Counted from the stretch's first letter, positions 30,806-40,020 are shown. The stretch: DNA of 64,000 nt from Weissella confusa (GCA_041871065.1 CP168942.1:1768501-1832500); one strand, 5' to 3'. A program made the numbers and translations. The notes: a model not told the origin generated them from the letters alone.

Positions 30806-31480
30806 TTAGATAAATGATGACATACCTGGGTTCAATTCAACAATCTTACCCGTACGCTTGTAGATAATCCACTCAGCGATGTCCGTCACGTAATCTGACG
30901 TACGCTTCAAGTAACCAGCAACAACCAAGTAATCAGTTGAAGCAGTTACCAATTCTGGATCTGACTTCATGGCATCGATGGCCATCTCACGGATTTCACC
31001 CGTAACATCTGATACTGACATGGCAACTTGTGCAATGGCTTCAGCTGATACAGCATCGTCATTCACGTAGTAATCCAACACATCAGAAACCATCTTTGCA
31101 ACTGTTGAACCAGTCATACCGACCTTTTCTTCAATTGTAGCCACACGCTTGTTACCCTTCACGTGAATCGTTGAAAGCGCAATGTTACGTGCGTTGTCAC
31201 CGATTCGCTCCAAAACTGAAACGGCCTTCAAAACCGTCACAATTTCACGCAAATCAGTCGTCACTGGTTGGTACAAAGCAATCATTTCGAAAGTCTTCTT
31301 TTCCAAAGCGATTTCGCGTTGGTTGATTGCCTTGTCGCCATCAATAATCTCTTGTGCAGCTTGGCGGTTGTGATCCAAGAATGCTTGTACAGCGTTTTCT
31401 AGCGTCTCAGAAACGAGCAAGCCCATCTCCTTAAATGACGTGTCCAAGTCTGCAAGTTCTTCATCAAAATATTGACGCAT
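30806..31480 (-). CDS. phoU: PhoU, phosphate transport regulator
   Basis: A 224-residue protein made of two PhoU repeats of three helices each (MRQYFDEELADLDTSF at the start, ERIGDNARNIALS mid-protein, LKRTSDYVTDIAEWI near the end). The ExxxDxxxN/D motifs that bind metal clusters are present in both halves. In other bacteria PhoU links the Pst transporter to the PhoR-PhoP sensor system and limits phosphate uptake. It is the last gene of the pst operon, about 50 bp after pstB2. A GGGGAGATAGG ribosome site precedes the ATG. No phoR or phoP is in the window. Confidence 0.95.
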   Translation of the reverse strand: MRQYFDEELADLDTSFKEMGLLVSETLENAVQAFLDHNRQAAQEIIDGDKAINQREIALEKKTFEMIALYQPVTTDLREIVTVLKAVSVLERIGDNARNIALSTIHVKGNKRVATIEEKVGMTGSTVAKMVSDVLDYYVNDDAVSAEAIAQVAMSVSDVTGEIREMAIDAMKSDPELVTASTDYLVVAGYLKRTSDYVTDIAEWIIYKRTGKIVELNPGMSSFI

Positions 31481-31531
31481 GACCTATCTCCCCGTTTTTC
31501 TGTTAATTCGTTAATTCAGTATATCACAAGA

Positions 31532-32290
31532 CTATCCGAAGCGACCTGAGATGTAGTCTTGCGTTTCCTTCTTAGCTGGATCCAAGAACATCTTCTTCGT
31601 ATCATCAGCTTCAATCAAATCACCATTCATAAAGAATGCTGTGCGGTCTGAAATACGTGATGCTTGTGCCATTGAGTGTGTCACGATAATCATCGTCAAC
31701 TTATCACGCAATTGCATCAATGTGTTCTCAACCGCGTGAGCTGAAACTGGGTCCAAAGCGGCCGTCGGTTCGTCCAACAACAAGATTTCTGGTGACGTTG
31801 CCAAAGCACGGGCAATTGACACACGTTGTTGTTGTCCACCTGATAGTGACAACGCTGACTTGTGCAAGTCATCCTTCACTTCATTCCAGATAGCAGCTTG
31901 CTTCAACGATGTTTCCACCATCTCATCCAAAACAGCCTTGTTCTTTTCACCTGAAATACGCAACCCAAAGGCGACATTATCATAAATTGAGAATGGGAAT
32001 GGGTTTGGTTGTTGGAACACCATACCGATGTCCTTACGCAATTCAACTGTATCAGTTGTTGGGGCGTAAATATCTTGGCCCTTAAACAAGAACGTACCGT
32101 TAACCGTCACGTTGTCCGTCAAATCGTGCATACGATTCAAGGCACGCAAGTACGTTGACTTTCCTGAACCAGAAGGTCCAATCAATGCCGTAATCCCGTA
32201 CTTATCGTAATCCAAGTTAATGCCGTGCAAGGCTTCCTTTTCACCGTAGTAGAGACGCACGTTTTCAGTTGTCAAAATTTTTTCTGCCAT
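31532..32290 (-). CDS. pstB2: Phosphate ABC transporter ATP-binding protein PstB2
   Basis: A 252-residue cytoplasmic ATPase that powers phosphate import with PstC-PstA. Walker A is GPSGSGKST, the signature is LSGGQQQR, Walker B is [13 protein letters not shown] and the H-loop is [11 protein letters not shown] chose ATG 32290 ([17 protein letters not shown]), with AGAGAGG upstream; an in-frame start at 32314 would overlap the preceding pstB. It is the second of two tandem pstB genes, an arrangement common in lactobacilli and relatives. Confidence 0.95.
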   Translation of the reverse strand: MAEKILTTENVRLYYGEKEALHGINLDYDKYGITALIGPSGSGKSTYLRALNRMHDLTDNVTVNGTFLFKGQDIYAPTTDTVELRKDIGMVFQQPNPFPFSIYDNVAFGLRISGEKNKAVLDEMVETSLKQAAIWNEVKDDLHKSALSLSGGQQQRVSIARALATSPEILLLDEPTAALDPVSAHAVENTLMQLRDKLTMIIVTHSMAQASRISDRTAFFMNGDLIEADDTKKMFLDPAKKETQDYISGRFG

Positions 32291-32306
32291 TTGAGTTATG
32301 CCTCTC

Positions 32307-33131
32307 TTAACCAAAGTTTCCGTTCACGTAGTCAATTGTCAATTGGACCTTTGGACGCGTGAAAATCTTACGAGTCAAATCGTATTCAACAACCTTTCCC
32401 ATGTTGAAGAAGGCTGTGTAATCTGAAATACGAGCTGCTTGTTGCATGTTGTGCGTCACGATAATAATTGTGTACTTTTCCTTCAACTGCATCAACGTAT
32501 CTTCAATCTTCGCTGATGAAATTGGATCCAACGCTGATGATGGTTCGTCCATCAACAAGATATCTGGGTTCATCGCAATCGCACGTGCAATAACCAAACG
32601 TTGTTGTTGTCCACCTGATAGTGACAAAGCTGACTTATTCAAATCATCCTTCACTTCATCCCACAAAGCAGCTTGCTTCAATGACGTCTCAACAATTTCA
32701 TCAAGTTGCGTCTTGTCGCGCATGCCGTGTTGCTTCAAAGCAAACGTGATGTTGTCATAAATTGACTTTGCAAATGGGTTAGGACGTTGGAACACCATGC
32801 CGATGTGCTTACGCATTTCATAAACGTCGACATCCTTTGAGTTGATATCAACATCGCGGTACATGATGTTTCCCTTAACCGTCGCCACGTCATCGTTCAT
32901 ACGATTTAGTGAACGCAAGAACGTTGACTTACCTGAACCAGATGCACCAATCAATGATGTAATCTTGTAGCGTTCAAACTTCAAATCGGCATCTTGCAAG
33001 GCCAACTTATCACCGTAGAAGACTTGCAAGTCCTTCGTTGAGAGGGCGACCTCGTGCTTGTCTTCGTCCATGTCGTAGACGTAGCGCTCTGGTTGCTCCT
33101 CATCAAAAATCAAATGTTGCTCTTCAGCCAT
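32307..33131 (-). CDS. pstB1: Phosphate ABC transporter ATP-binding protein PstB1
   Basis: A 274-residue ATPase paralogous to its downstream neighbour. Walker A is GASGSGKST, the Q-loop is MVFQRPNPF, the signature is LSGGQQQR, Walker B is [13 protein letters not shown] and the switch is [10 protein letters not shown]. It carries an N-terminal acidic extension of about 25 residues ([24 protein letters not shown]) that PstB2 lacks, as is usual for the first pstB of such pairs. It lies 16 bp from both pstA and pstB2, so it is co-transcribed. The two ATPases may form a heterodimer or be used alternatively; the sequence cannot tell. Confidence 0.94.
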   Translation of the reverse strand: MAEEQHLIFDEEQPERYVYDMDEDKHEVALSTKDLQVFYGDKLALQDADLKFERYKITSLIGASGSGKSTFLRSLNRMNDDVATVKGNIMYRDVDINSKDVDVYEMRKHIGMVFQRPNPFAKSIYDNITFALKQHGMRDKTQLDEIVETSLKQAALWDEVKDDLNKSALSLSGGQQQRLVIARAIAMNPDILLMDEPSSALDPISSAKIEDTLMQLKEKYTIIIVTHNMQQAARISDYTAFFNMGKVVEYDLTRKIFTRPKVQLTIDYVNGNFG

Positions 33132-33147
33132 GACAATGTCCTCTTTC

Positions 33148-34038
33148 TTACTTCGTAGCCGTCAAACGCTTGTACAACACACCACTCAAGTAACGAGCAA
33201 AGAAGTTGAACAACAAGACAGCGATGATCAAAACAGCTGATGCACCAGCAGAAACGGCAGCTGCATCTGGCATGATACCTTCTGAATTAACCTTCCAAAT
33301 GTGAACAGCCAACGTTTCGGCTGGACGCATAATGTTCAATGGACTTGAAACGTTGAATGGGTTCCAGTCCGTAAAGTCCAACGCTGGAGCTGATTGTCCG
33401 GCCGTGTAAATCAAAGCGGCAGCTTCACCGAACACACGTCCTGCTGACAAAACAACACCTGTCACGATTGATGGCAACGCAGCTGGCAAAATAACGTGAC
33501 CAACCGTCTCCCAACGTGACAATCCCAACGCAGCACCTGCCTCACGTTGCAAGTCCGGAATCGTACGCAATGACTCTTCAACCGAACGTGTTAGCAATGG
33601 CAAGTTGAAGAACGTCAATGAAATCGCACCTGACAAAATTGAGAAGCCAAGCTTGAATTGCACAACGAACAACAAGAAACCAAACAAACCAACCACAACT
33701 GATGGCAATGATGACAAAATTTCAATGGCCGTGCGAATCAAAGACGTCACACGACTCTTCTTGTTAGCATATTCGTTCAAGTAAATTCCCGCTCCCAAGG
33801 CAATTGGGAATGAGATAATCATCGTAATAATCAACAAGTACAATGAATTAAATAGTTGAATACCGATTCCACCACCGGCGGTAAAGGCCGTCGCTGGTGA
33901 CGTCAAAAAGTGCCATGACAAGTGTGGGACACCTTGATACAAGATGTAACCCAACAAGGCAGCCAAAATCAAAATAACGAAGCCGGCAATTGCATAAAGC
34001 ACAGCACTGGCAATCTTATTCGCTTGCTTAGCGTTCAT
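33148..34038 (-). CDS. pstA: Phosphate ABC transporter permease PstA
   Basis: A 296-residue membrane permease with about six transmembrane helices, the first at residues about 10-35 (SAVLYAIAGFVILILAALLGYILY). The EAA-type cytoplasmic loop that contacts PstB reads REAGAALGLSRWETVGHVILPAALPSIVTG. Start at ATG 34038 (MNAKQANKI), one base after the pstC stop, with its ribosome site inside the end of pstC, so translation is coupled. It pairs with PstC to form the phosphate channel. Confidence 0.94.
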   Translation of the reverse strand: MNAKQANKIASAVLYAIAGFVILILAALLGYILYQGVPHLSWHFLTSPATAFTAGGGIGIQLFNSLYLLIITMIISFPIALGAGIYLNEYANKKSRVTSLIRTAIEILSSLPSVVVGLFGFLLFVVQFKLGFSILSGAISLTFFNLPLLTRSVEESLRTIPDLQREAGAALGLSRWETVGHVILPAALPSIVTGVVLSAGRVFGEAAALIYTAGQSAPALDFTDWNPFNVSSPLNIMRPAETLAVHIWKVNSEGIMPDAAAVSAGASAVLIIAVLLFNFFARYLSGVLYKRLTATK

Positions 34039-34039
34039 A

Positions 34040-34957
34040 TTACATGGCTCCCTTCTTAGCAATAGCACGGATAACTGAGTTGAAGACCAATGACATCAAC
34101 AATAGAATCAATGCCAAACTCCACAAAGCGTTGTTTTCAAGTGATCCCATAACCGTGTTTCCGATACCTTGCGTCAAAACAGACGTCAACGTTGCGGCTG
34201 GTGATGTCAAGTTTTGTGGCATCAATGCGGCGTTACCAACAACCATTTGTACGGCCAACGCTTCACCGAAGGCACGTGCCATTCCGAAGACAACGGCTGT
34301 CAAAATACCTGGCGTCGCAGCACGCAAGATGACCTTATAAATCATTTGCCAGCGCGTCGCACCCAAAGCCAATGATGACTCGCGGTAGTGACGTGGCACT
34401 GACTTCAATGTATCAACTGTCATTGATGTTACCGTTGGCAAAATCATGACAAACAGCACCATCGCACCGGCTAGGATTCCAAATCCTGACCCACCAAATA
34501 GGTGACGCATCACTGGCACGATGACTGACAATCCAATAAATCCATAAACAACAGATGGGATACCTACCAACAACTCGGTAACTGGTCCCAAAATCTTAGC
34601 CCCACGCTTTGGTGAGATTTCAGTCATAAAGACGGCCGTTCCAATAGCAAATGGCGTTGCAATCAAGGCTGAAATCAACGTTACCAAGAATGACCCAACG
34701 ATCATTGGGGCAGCCCCAACGTATGGGTGACCATTCGCATCGGTTTGACCTGGCGCCCACTTGGTACCGGTCAAGAAGTCCCAAATATTTACTTTGTTAG
34801 CGAAGAACGTTGCCAAACCCTTTGAGGCAACGAACCAGAAAATTGATAGCACAACAACGACAATCAGCAACAAAGCGCCGAGTGACAAGTAACGACCAAA
34901 ACGGTCCTTACGAGTTGCTGCTGATTGCTTTAATAGTGATTCACGGATGTCATCCAT
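34040..34957 (-). CDS. pstC: Phosphate ABC transporter permease PstC
   Basis: A 305-residue membrane permease with about six helices (first at residues about 27-50). The conserved PstC loop is YRESSLALGATRWQMIYKVILRAATPGILTAVVFG, and the helix before it contains VGIPSVVYGFIGLSVIVP, typical of the family. It begins 13 bp after pstS with a GGAG-type ribosome site. It works with PstA as the membrane part of the high-affinity phosphate importer. Confidence 0.94.
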   Translation of the reverse strand: MDDIRESLLKQSAATRKDRFGRYLSLGALLLIVVVVLSIFWFVASKGLATFFANKVNIWDFLTGTKWAPGQTDANGHPYVGAAPMIVGSFLVTLISALIATPFAIGTAVFMTEISPKRGAKILGPVTELLVGIPSVVYGFIGLSVIVPVMRHLFGGSGFGILAGAMVLFVMILPTVTSMTVDTLKSVPRHYRESSLALGATRWQMIYKVILRAATPGILTAVVFGMARAFGEALAVQMVVGNAALMPQNLTSPAATLTSVLTQGIGNTVMGSLENNALWSLALILLLMSLVFNSVIRAIAKKGAM

Positions 34958-34970
34958 GTTCCCACACTCC

Positions 34971-35843
34971 TTAATTTACAGCTGTAATCTTTCCGTCCAT
35001 CGAACGAGAAATCTTCATATCGTGAATTGAAATGTATCCCAATTGGGGAACCAACGTCTTTTGGATGTGCTCAGAATTAATGTAATTCAAGAATGATTGC
35101 ACTTCCTTATTTGGCTTACCCTTCGTGTAGATGTGTTCGTATGACCAAATTGGCCACTTACCAGTCTTCACTGTCGTGTCATTGGCAGCAACACCATCCA
35201 ACGTTGGCACTGAAACAGTGTCGTCCAAGTAGGCAAAGGCTGCATATGAAACTGCACCTGGTGTTGTTGAAACAATTGAACGCACCATACCTGAAGAATC
35301 TTGTTCTTGGGCATCTGCTGATTCAGCACCCTTCAAGCCCCACTTTTCAAACGTGGCACGCGTTCCAGATCCCGCAACACGGTTAACCAGAACGATTGGC
35401 AAGTCAGCACCGCCAACTTGCTTCCAATTCGTGACCTTCTTTGTGAAGATGTCGATCAATTGATTTTGTGTCAAATTCGTAATGTTTGCTTCTTTATTAA
35501 TCATTGGGGCGATACCAACAACGGCAACCTTGTGGTCAACCAGCTTGTCAGCATCGATACCATTCTTCTCTTCCGCGAACATGTCAGAGTTTCCAAGGTC
35601 AACGGCGCCTTGTTGAACTTGCGCCAATCCGGTACCAGTTCCACCACCTTGCACGTTAACGAAAACTCCCATGTTCTTGCCGGCGTAATCTTCTCCGGCG
35701 GCTTCAACAAGTGGTTGCAATGCGGTTGATCCAACAGCCGTGATATTCACGCCACTGTTTGTTTCGCGCGATGCGTATCCCCAAGTCAATAGGCCTCCCG
35801 CAACCAATACGATTGCGGCACTTATCAACCAACTGCGCTTCAT
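34971..35843 (-). CDS. pstS: Phosphate-binding protein PstS
   Basis: A 290-residue extracellular phosphate receptor, first gene of the operon. Binding-loop motifs are ITAVGSTALQPLVE, GGGTGTGLAQV and VNRVAGSGTRATFEKW, the Ser/Thr/Gly loops that clasp phosphate. The N-terminus has one hydrophobic helix (SWLISAAIVLVAGGLLTWGYASRE) but no lipobox cysteine. The protein is therefore either held by an uncleaved anchor or released, rather than being a lipoprotein as in most Firmicutes. GGAGG lies close upstream of the ATG at 35843. Confidence 0.95.
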   Translation of the reverse strand: MKRSWLISAAIVLVAGGLLTWGYASRETNSGVNITAVGSTALQPLVEAAGEDYAGKNMGVFVNVQGGGTGTGLAQVQQGAVDLGNSDMFAEEKNGIDADKLVDHKVAVVGIAPMINKEANITNLTQNQLIDIFTKKVTNWKQVGGADLPIVLVNRVAGSGTRATFEKWGLKGAESADAQEQDSSGMVRSIVSTTPGAVSYAAFAYLDDTVSVPTLDGVAANDTTVKTGKWPIWSYEHIYTKGKPNKEVQSFLNYINSEHIQKTLVPQLGYISIHDMKISRSMDGKITAVN

Positions 35844-35887
35844 AACGAACGCCTCCTAATATCTTCTGCTACTAGAATTATTATCCC

Positions 35888-35935
35888 TAATCTATGTAAA
35901 TGTCGTACCACAGTTTTGTAAAGGTTTCCTTTACA
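35888..35935 (-). promoter_or_regulatory. pstS promoter with Pho-box-like repeats and a perfect palindrome
   Basis: On the minus strand, TTTACA occurs twice, 22 bp apart (two 11-bp turns), like PhoP half-sites. The distal copy is part of a perfect palindrome TGTAAAGG-TTT-CCTTTACA (35917-35935, plus strand). A TATAAT-like -10 (GATAAT) follows near 35880-35886 with no good -35, as expected for an activator-dependent promoter induced by low phosphate. Confidence 0.55.
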
Positions 35936-35981
35936 TAAATATATATACTCAATTCTACGCTTCGAATACTTATTCTACTAC

Positions 35982-37184
35982 TTATAAGCTTTTCCAAATA
36001 GTCGTGTATTTTTGGCGCCGGCATACAATTTCATGTGTGTTTGTCTTAACAGTCATTGTACGCGTCGGCCGTACTCGCATTTTACCAGCTGCCACTTCAA
36101 AATCTAAACGATGACCCTCCGCGTCGACCAACGAAAAACCCCAGTGTCCCAGAATGGGTTTAGCAGGCAGGCCTTGCAAAACAAACTGGTCGTTGCTTAG
36201 GTAACCACCAGACAACCATTTCAGTAAACCACTAATGCGATGTGGGCCATCCCCATCCGGAACCGACTGATAAAAATCACCCGTCATATCTGTCGGTGCC
36301 CCGTGTAACAGTTGTAAGAAAGCCTCCTCAGATAACGTTTGGCGACAACGATATAATGTCCAGCGGGCATTTCTTAACCACCCAAATTCCTTCGTCGCAT
36401 TAAGCTGAAATTGTTCCCAAAATTCACGCCAACGTGTCTGATTTTGACTCGCCAACACATCAAAACGACACCGTGGGCCCTCCAAAAAAAATTGGACGAC
36501 CGATAATGGACGTCCATTGATAGGTTTATGCGTAATAACTCCATGTTCATGAGTTGTATGCACTAACCCATTTGTCTCGATGTAATCAATATCGGTTACT
36601 GGCACCTGTAATTGCATCGTAGCAGTACCAGCGATGGTTAAACGACGAGCGATTGGCCGGCCAGTCTCAAACTCACGTAAGACACACATGCTGACTGATA
36701 ACCAATCCCCGTTGGTCATTTGATGTTCATAACTCGTCAAATGACAGCCCCACCTCATATCCTCGACTGCCAACCAAATTTCACCTGGCGCTGGCTTAAT
36801 CAAGAGGCGTTCTTGACCAACCGACAATTCCCAGCCACACGCCAGGTCAGGACCATCTGCAATGGAAATGGCATTACCCGTTCGGCGCGTCCAAACCGCG
36901 TCTTCTAGCAAATCCTTTTGTGACTGGCCGGCGATTGCCACCGATAAGTTCAGCCGCACCATCCAGGCATGTGGCCACACTTCAGTGACCAGCCGCCAAA
37001 TAACCCGGTTCTGTTCCTTCAAACCTTCATTGACGATAATGACTTGTTCAATCTCTGCTTCATGGCACAACCATTCGGTCACCGCTAGATAAGTCGCTTG
37101 TAGCGATTGGGTTTGCCACGAAAACACTTTTTGACGGCCAGCTTTAATTTCAGTTGGCGTCATTTTAAAACGGATGGTTTTCAT
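35982..37184 (-). CDS. Unrecognised 400-residue protein coupled to a GntR regulator
   Basis: I do not recognise this family. The protein is soluble (no signal peptide or membrane span), Trp-rich and without an obvious catalytic motif. N-terminal residues 1-150 look alpha/beta (TYLAVTEWLCHEAEIEQVIIVNEGL). The middle has beta-rich stretches (LSVVQFFLEGPRCRFDV). The C-terminus reads PILGHWGFSLVDAEGHRLDFEVAAG...TVKTNTHEIVCRRQ. Its ATG overlaps the TGA of the GntR gene by four bases (ATGA), so the two are translationally coupled and probably act together. No terminator is seen before the pst promoter 138 bp downstream. It could be an enzyme whose product or substrate is sensed by the GntR protein, but that is speculation. 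Confidence 0.75.
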   Translation of the reverse strand: MKTIRFKMTPTEIKAGRQKVFSWQTQSLQATYLAVTEWLCHEAEIEQVIIVNEGLKEQNRVIWRLVTEVWPHAWMVRLNLSVAIAGQSQKDLLEDAVWTRRTGNAISIADGPDLACGWELSVGQERLLIKPAPGEIWLAVEDMRWGCHLTSYEHQMTNGDWLSVSMCVLREFETGRPIARRLTIAGTATMQLQVPVTDIDYIETNGLVHTTHEHGVITHKPINGRPLSVVQFFLEGPRCRFDVLASQNQTRWREFWEQFQLNATKEFGWLRNARWTLYRCRQTLSEEAFLQLLHGAPTDMTGDFYQSVPDGDGPHRISGLLKWLSGGYLSNDQFVLQGLPAKPILGHWGFSLVDAEGHRLDFEVAAGKMRVRPTRTMTVKTNTHEIVCRRQKYTTIWKSL

Positions 37185-37891
37185 GGCTTGCCCACCTCAA
37201 CAAAGCGACAGACATCACCCACATAAATGTTTTTCTGAACTTGAATAATCTCCGAACGACGATCAAACAAAACCGCTTGCTGAATAAACACCGCCGAACC
37301 AGGCGCGATTTTCAATACCTCGGCCTGCGCATCCGTTGCGACCCCTAAGACAATATGTCGCACTGCATGACTAGTTTGAATCCCAAAACGAAGATAAAAG
37401 CGTTCAATAGCTGTCGCAGTCGCTAAATCATTCAACTTCGGCGCATATTTCGGCATCACAAAATGTTCTTCTAGCGCCACTGGTTGACCATTAAGCAACT
37501 TTAAAACACCGACATGAATCGTCGGTAGGCAGACGCGTTCTAGCTTTAACAAGGCGATGATATCAAGTGGCATCTCACAGTCATCAATTGAACAAAGCTC
37601 GGTTGTCAGCGACGCATTATGCGTGATTTGCCATTCCGATAATTGCTTTAATTCGGTAACCGGCACCGCGAAAACTGGCTGCTCAGCAACCCGCGCAACT
37701 CGCCCCTTTCGCCGAATAATCAAGCCGTCCATTTCCAACAATCGCATCGCCCGCCTAATCGTCTCACGCCCACATTCATAGTGCGTCCCCAAATCCGATT
37801 CGCTCGGCAATGGCATGCCACTTTGATACGTCCCATTTCGTATCTGCATTTGTAGCTCTTTATAAATCTCTTCGAACACATACTTTCCCAT
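37181..37891 (-). CDS. GntR/HutC-family transcriptional regulator
   Basis: A 236-residue repressor-type regulator. Residues about 1-70 are the GntR winged helix (IYKELQMQIRNGTY, LPSESDLGTHYECGRETIRRAMRLLEMDGLIIRRKG). Residues about 75-235 are a UTRA effector domain (QPVALEEHFVMPKYAP, ERFYLRFGI, VFIQQAVLFDRR), the HutC/TreR branch that binds sugars or other small molecules. It is followed by the unrecognised 400-residue gene with a four-base overlap. A perfect 19-bp palindrome lies upstream (37950-37968) and is a likely autoregulatory operator. The start codon sits three bases after the T run of a terminator hairpin, and GGGGG in the 3' arm of that hairpin is the only ribosome site. Confidence 0.9.
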   Translation of the reverse strand: MGKYVFEEIYKELQMQIRNGTYQSGMPLPSESDLGTHYECGRETIRRAMRLLEMDGLIIRRKGRVARVAEQPVFAVPVTELKQLSEWQITHNASLTTELCSIDDCEMPLDIIALLKLERVCLPTIHVGVLKLLNGQPVALEEHFVMPKYAPKLNDLATATAIERFYLRFGIQTSHAVRHIVLGVATDAQAEVLKIAPGSAVFIQQAVLFDRRSEIIQVQKNIYVGDVCRFVEVGKP

Positions 37892-37894
37892 AGT

Positions 37895-37935
37895 AAAAAG
37901 TCCCCCACACCGCAGATTATACGGTAATGGGGGAC
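37895..37935 (-). terminator. Terminator of the nucleoside hydrolase operon, overlapping the gntR promoter/RBS
   Basis: Stem GTCCCCCA (37900-37907) / TGGGGGAC (37928-37935) plus inner ACCG/CGGT pairs, followed on the minus strand by TTTTT. The loop contains TATAAT (37916-37921, minus strand), a possible -10 for gntR, and the 3' arm supplies the GGGGG ribosome site of gntR. Confidence 0.75.
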
Positions 37936-37949
37936 TATGTTCTAGACAA

Positions 37950-37968
37950 GGTGTTAACTGTTAACACC
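37950..37968. promoter_or_regulatory. Perfect 19-bp palindrome, candidate GntR operator
   Basis: GGTGTTAAC-T-GTTAACACC, symmetrical without mismatch, between the nucleoside hydrolase stop and the gntR terminator/promoter. Its size and spacing suit a dimeric winged-helix regulator of the HutC type; the adjacent GntR protein is the obvious candidate. Confidence 0.55.
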
Positions 37969-37982
37969 CGTTCTAAGATTGA

Positions 37983-38903
37983 TTAATACTTAGCCAAAGA
38001 GTCCAAAATCAACGCCACAAACTTATCGTTATCAAGGGTTGTCATCAACTCAGCATTGGCTGGCTTACCTGTCATGTTATGCTGGTCAACTACCAAACGG
38101 CCGCGCGTCAATTGACCTTGTGTTTCCACATCAACGTAGTATGCCTTACCAGCAAACATTGATGGGTCAATCAAGTACGCAATCACTTCAGGGTCATTCA
38201 AAACAACCGGTACATCCGGGTTGCTGAAGTCACCGTAGTTTTCCATCAAATCAGCCGCAGCTTGAGCCACTGGGTTTTCAATCGCACGCATCTTCGCAAC
38301 TGTCTCAGATGAAATCACACCTTGCTCAGTCAAATCACGCGTAATCATTACCACTGGCACACCACTGTTCACGATAATCTTAGACGCGTCTGGATCGATT
38401 GAGAAGTTGTATTCAACGCCTGGGTAACGGTTACCTGTGTTAATTGCCCCACCCATCAACACAATCTTTTCGATCTTGCTGTGCAATTCTGGGTGTGCCG
38501 CCAACAACAAAGCCACGTTCGTCACAGGACCACTGATACCAATAACCATTGGCTCGTCGGCTTCACGCAACGTCTTTGCCATCAAGTCGATACCGGCTAG
38601 TTCTGAAGGCTCGAAGCCAGGCTCTGGGAATTCAGTCCCGTCCAAGCCAGTAAACTCACGCCAGTTGTCAGCAAGACCGAATGGCTCAATCAATGGCTTA
38701 GCTGCACCGTGGGCTACCGGAATACCCGTGCGTCCCAAAAGCGTCAACGCCTTCATGGCATTCTTTTGTACGTTTTCAACTGTTTGGTAAGCAACCGTTG
38801 TTGAAACCGCCTTGATTTCCACCTTGTCCGTGTTCGCCAACGCCAACATCAAGCCGAAGAAATCTTCGTGACCTGGGTCACAGTCCAAAATCATCTTAAT
38901 CAT
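37983..38903 (-). CDS. Nucleoside hydrolase (inosine-uridine preferring type)
   Basis: A 306-residue cytoplasmic enzyme of the IUNH family, which splits ribonucleosides into ribose and free base. The calcium-binding N-terminal motif is DCDPGHEDFF (usual form DxDPGxDD, here with HED). VLMGGAI and the C-terminal DPEVIAYLIDP segment carry further conserved residues. The length is normal. It lies 15 bp after the Gfo/Idh oxidoreductase with its own GAGGA ribosome site, so the two form an operon under the cre-like sites near 40.03 kb. The pairing suggests salvage of a nucleoside or nucleoside-like sugar. The substrate cannot be read from the sequence. Confidence 0.92.
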   Translation of the reverse strand: MIKMILDCDPGHEDFFGLMLALANTDKVEIKAVSTTVAYQTVENVQKNAMKALTLLGRTGIPVAHGAAKPLIEPFGLADNWREFTGLDGTEFPEPGFEPSELAGIDLMAKTLREADEPMVIGISGPVTNVALLLAAHPELHSKIEKIVLMGGAINTGNRYPGVEYNFSIDPDASKIIVNSGVPVVMITRDLTEQGVISSETVAKMRAIENPVAQAAADLMENYGDFSNPDVPVVLNDPEVIAYLIDPSMFAGKAYYVDVETQGQLTRGRLVVDQHNMTGKPANAELMTTLDNDKFVALILDSLAKY

Positions 38904-38918
38904 TATGTCGTCCTCGTT

Positions 38919-39971
38919 TTAGGCAAAGTGTTGGATGTGTGGACCTTGCTCCTTGAAGCCAGCGTCCAAAATTTCCAATTGCGTCAAGATTTGCTCGTCA
39001 GTAACTTCCTTCTCAGCACCGTGCAAAATCACATCCACACAGTTTTGGTACATCAAACCATAGTTACCACGTGGCGTTTCCATCTTGTGCTCAACCGTAT
39101 CACCGTAAGCGTTGATGTACTTAATCACGCCGTAGTTATCTGGGTTGTCAGCACCGAAGTTAGGCTCTGATGGTGAGATACCAGCCAAAATATCGTTTTC
39201 TTGTGCATCCATACCGTACTTAATGAATGAACCATTTGTACCGTGCAAGATGTACTTAGGATATTGGTCAGCAACCAAGAAGCTCGTCTTCAACTTAGCA
39301 CGCAACTTGCCGTAGTACATGTTAACTTCAAAGTTATCGTCAACACCTTCAGGGTTCGTCACTGACTTAATGTCGTATGCAACCGCTTCTGGCTTACCCC
39401 ACAACTTGATGATTTGGTCCAATGGGTGGACACCGTAACCGTAGAAGGCACCATCAATTTGCGTACCAGGGTTTGAAGCAGCCCCTGGACGGAAGTAATC
39501 GAAGTGTGACTCGAATTCAATTGGCTCACCAATGAAACCGTGGTCCAAGATGTATTGCAACTCCATGAACTCACCATCGAAACGACGGTTTTGGAATGGC
39601 GTAATCAACAATCCCTTTTCGTTAGCCAATGCAATCAGTTCCTTACCCTCGGCAACTGATGTCACGAATGGCTTTTCAACCATCACGTTCTTACCGGCTT
39701 CCAACAAACGCTTTGCCAATTCAAAGTGTGATGGTGCCGGCGTAATAACAGAAACAAATTGGATTTCTGAATCATTAACCACTTGATCCAAATCATCCGT
39801 GAAGACAATCCCACGTGCTTCCAAAGCAGCTTGATCTTCAGGTCGCTTGTTCAAAGACGGCGTGTAAATCGTCTTAATTTGAACGTTTTCATTTTCCAAC
39901 AAATAAGGCAAGTGGTAACGGTTTGCACTGTTACCGAAGCCAACCAAGGCCATAACCAACTTTTCTGACAT
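38919..39971 (-). CDS. Gfo/Idh/MocA-family oxidoreductase
   Basis: A 350-residue NAD(P)-dependent dehydrogenase. The N-terminal Rossmann fold is LVMALVGFGNSANRYHLPYL, the family's catalytic lysine lies in VMVEKPFVTS, and the C-terminal alpha/beta domain has the active-site-type GYGVHPLDQIIKLWG. Such enzymes oxidise or reduce sugars, inositols or related polyols. Start at ATG 39971, seven bases after AGGAGT; a further in-frame start at 40004 would swallow that ribosome site. It is the first gene of an operon with the nucleoside hydrolase. Two cre-like sequences upstream point to carbon catabolite control. Confidence 0.9.
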   Translation of the reverse strand: MSEKLVMALVGFGNSANRYHLPYLLENENVQIKTIYTPSLNKRPEDQAALEARGIVFTDDLDQVVNDSEIQFVSVITPAPSHFELAKRLLEAGKNVMVEKPFVTSVAEGKELIALANEKGLLITPFQNRRFDGEFMELQYILDHGFIGEPIEFESHFDYFRPGAASNPGTQIDGAFYGYGVHPLDQIIKLWGKPEAVAYDIKSVTNPEGVDDNFEVNMYYGKLRAKLKTSFLVADQYPKYILHGTNGSFIKYGMDAQENDILAGISPSEPNFGADNPDNYGVIKYINAYGDTVEHKMETPRGNYGLMYQNCVDVILHGAEKEVTDEQILTQLEILDAGFKEQGPHIQHFA

Positions 39972-40020
39972 ATCAATACTCCTAAAAGATACTTTATTGC
40001 TCATTAATTAACAAAGTTAA

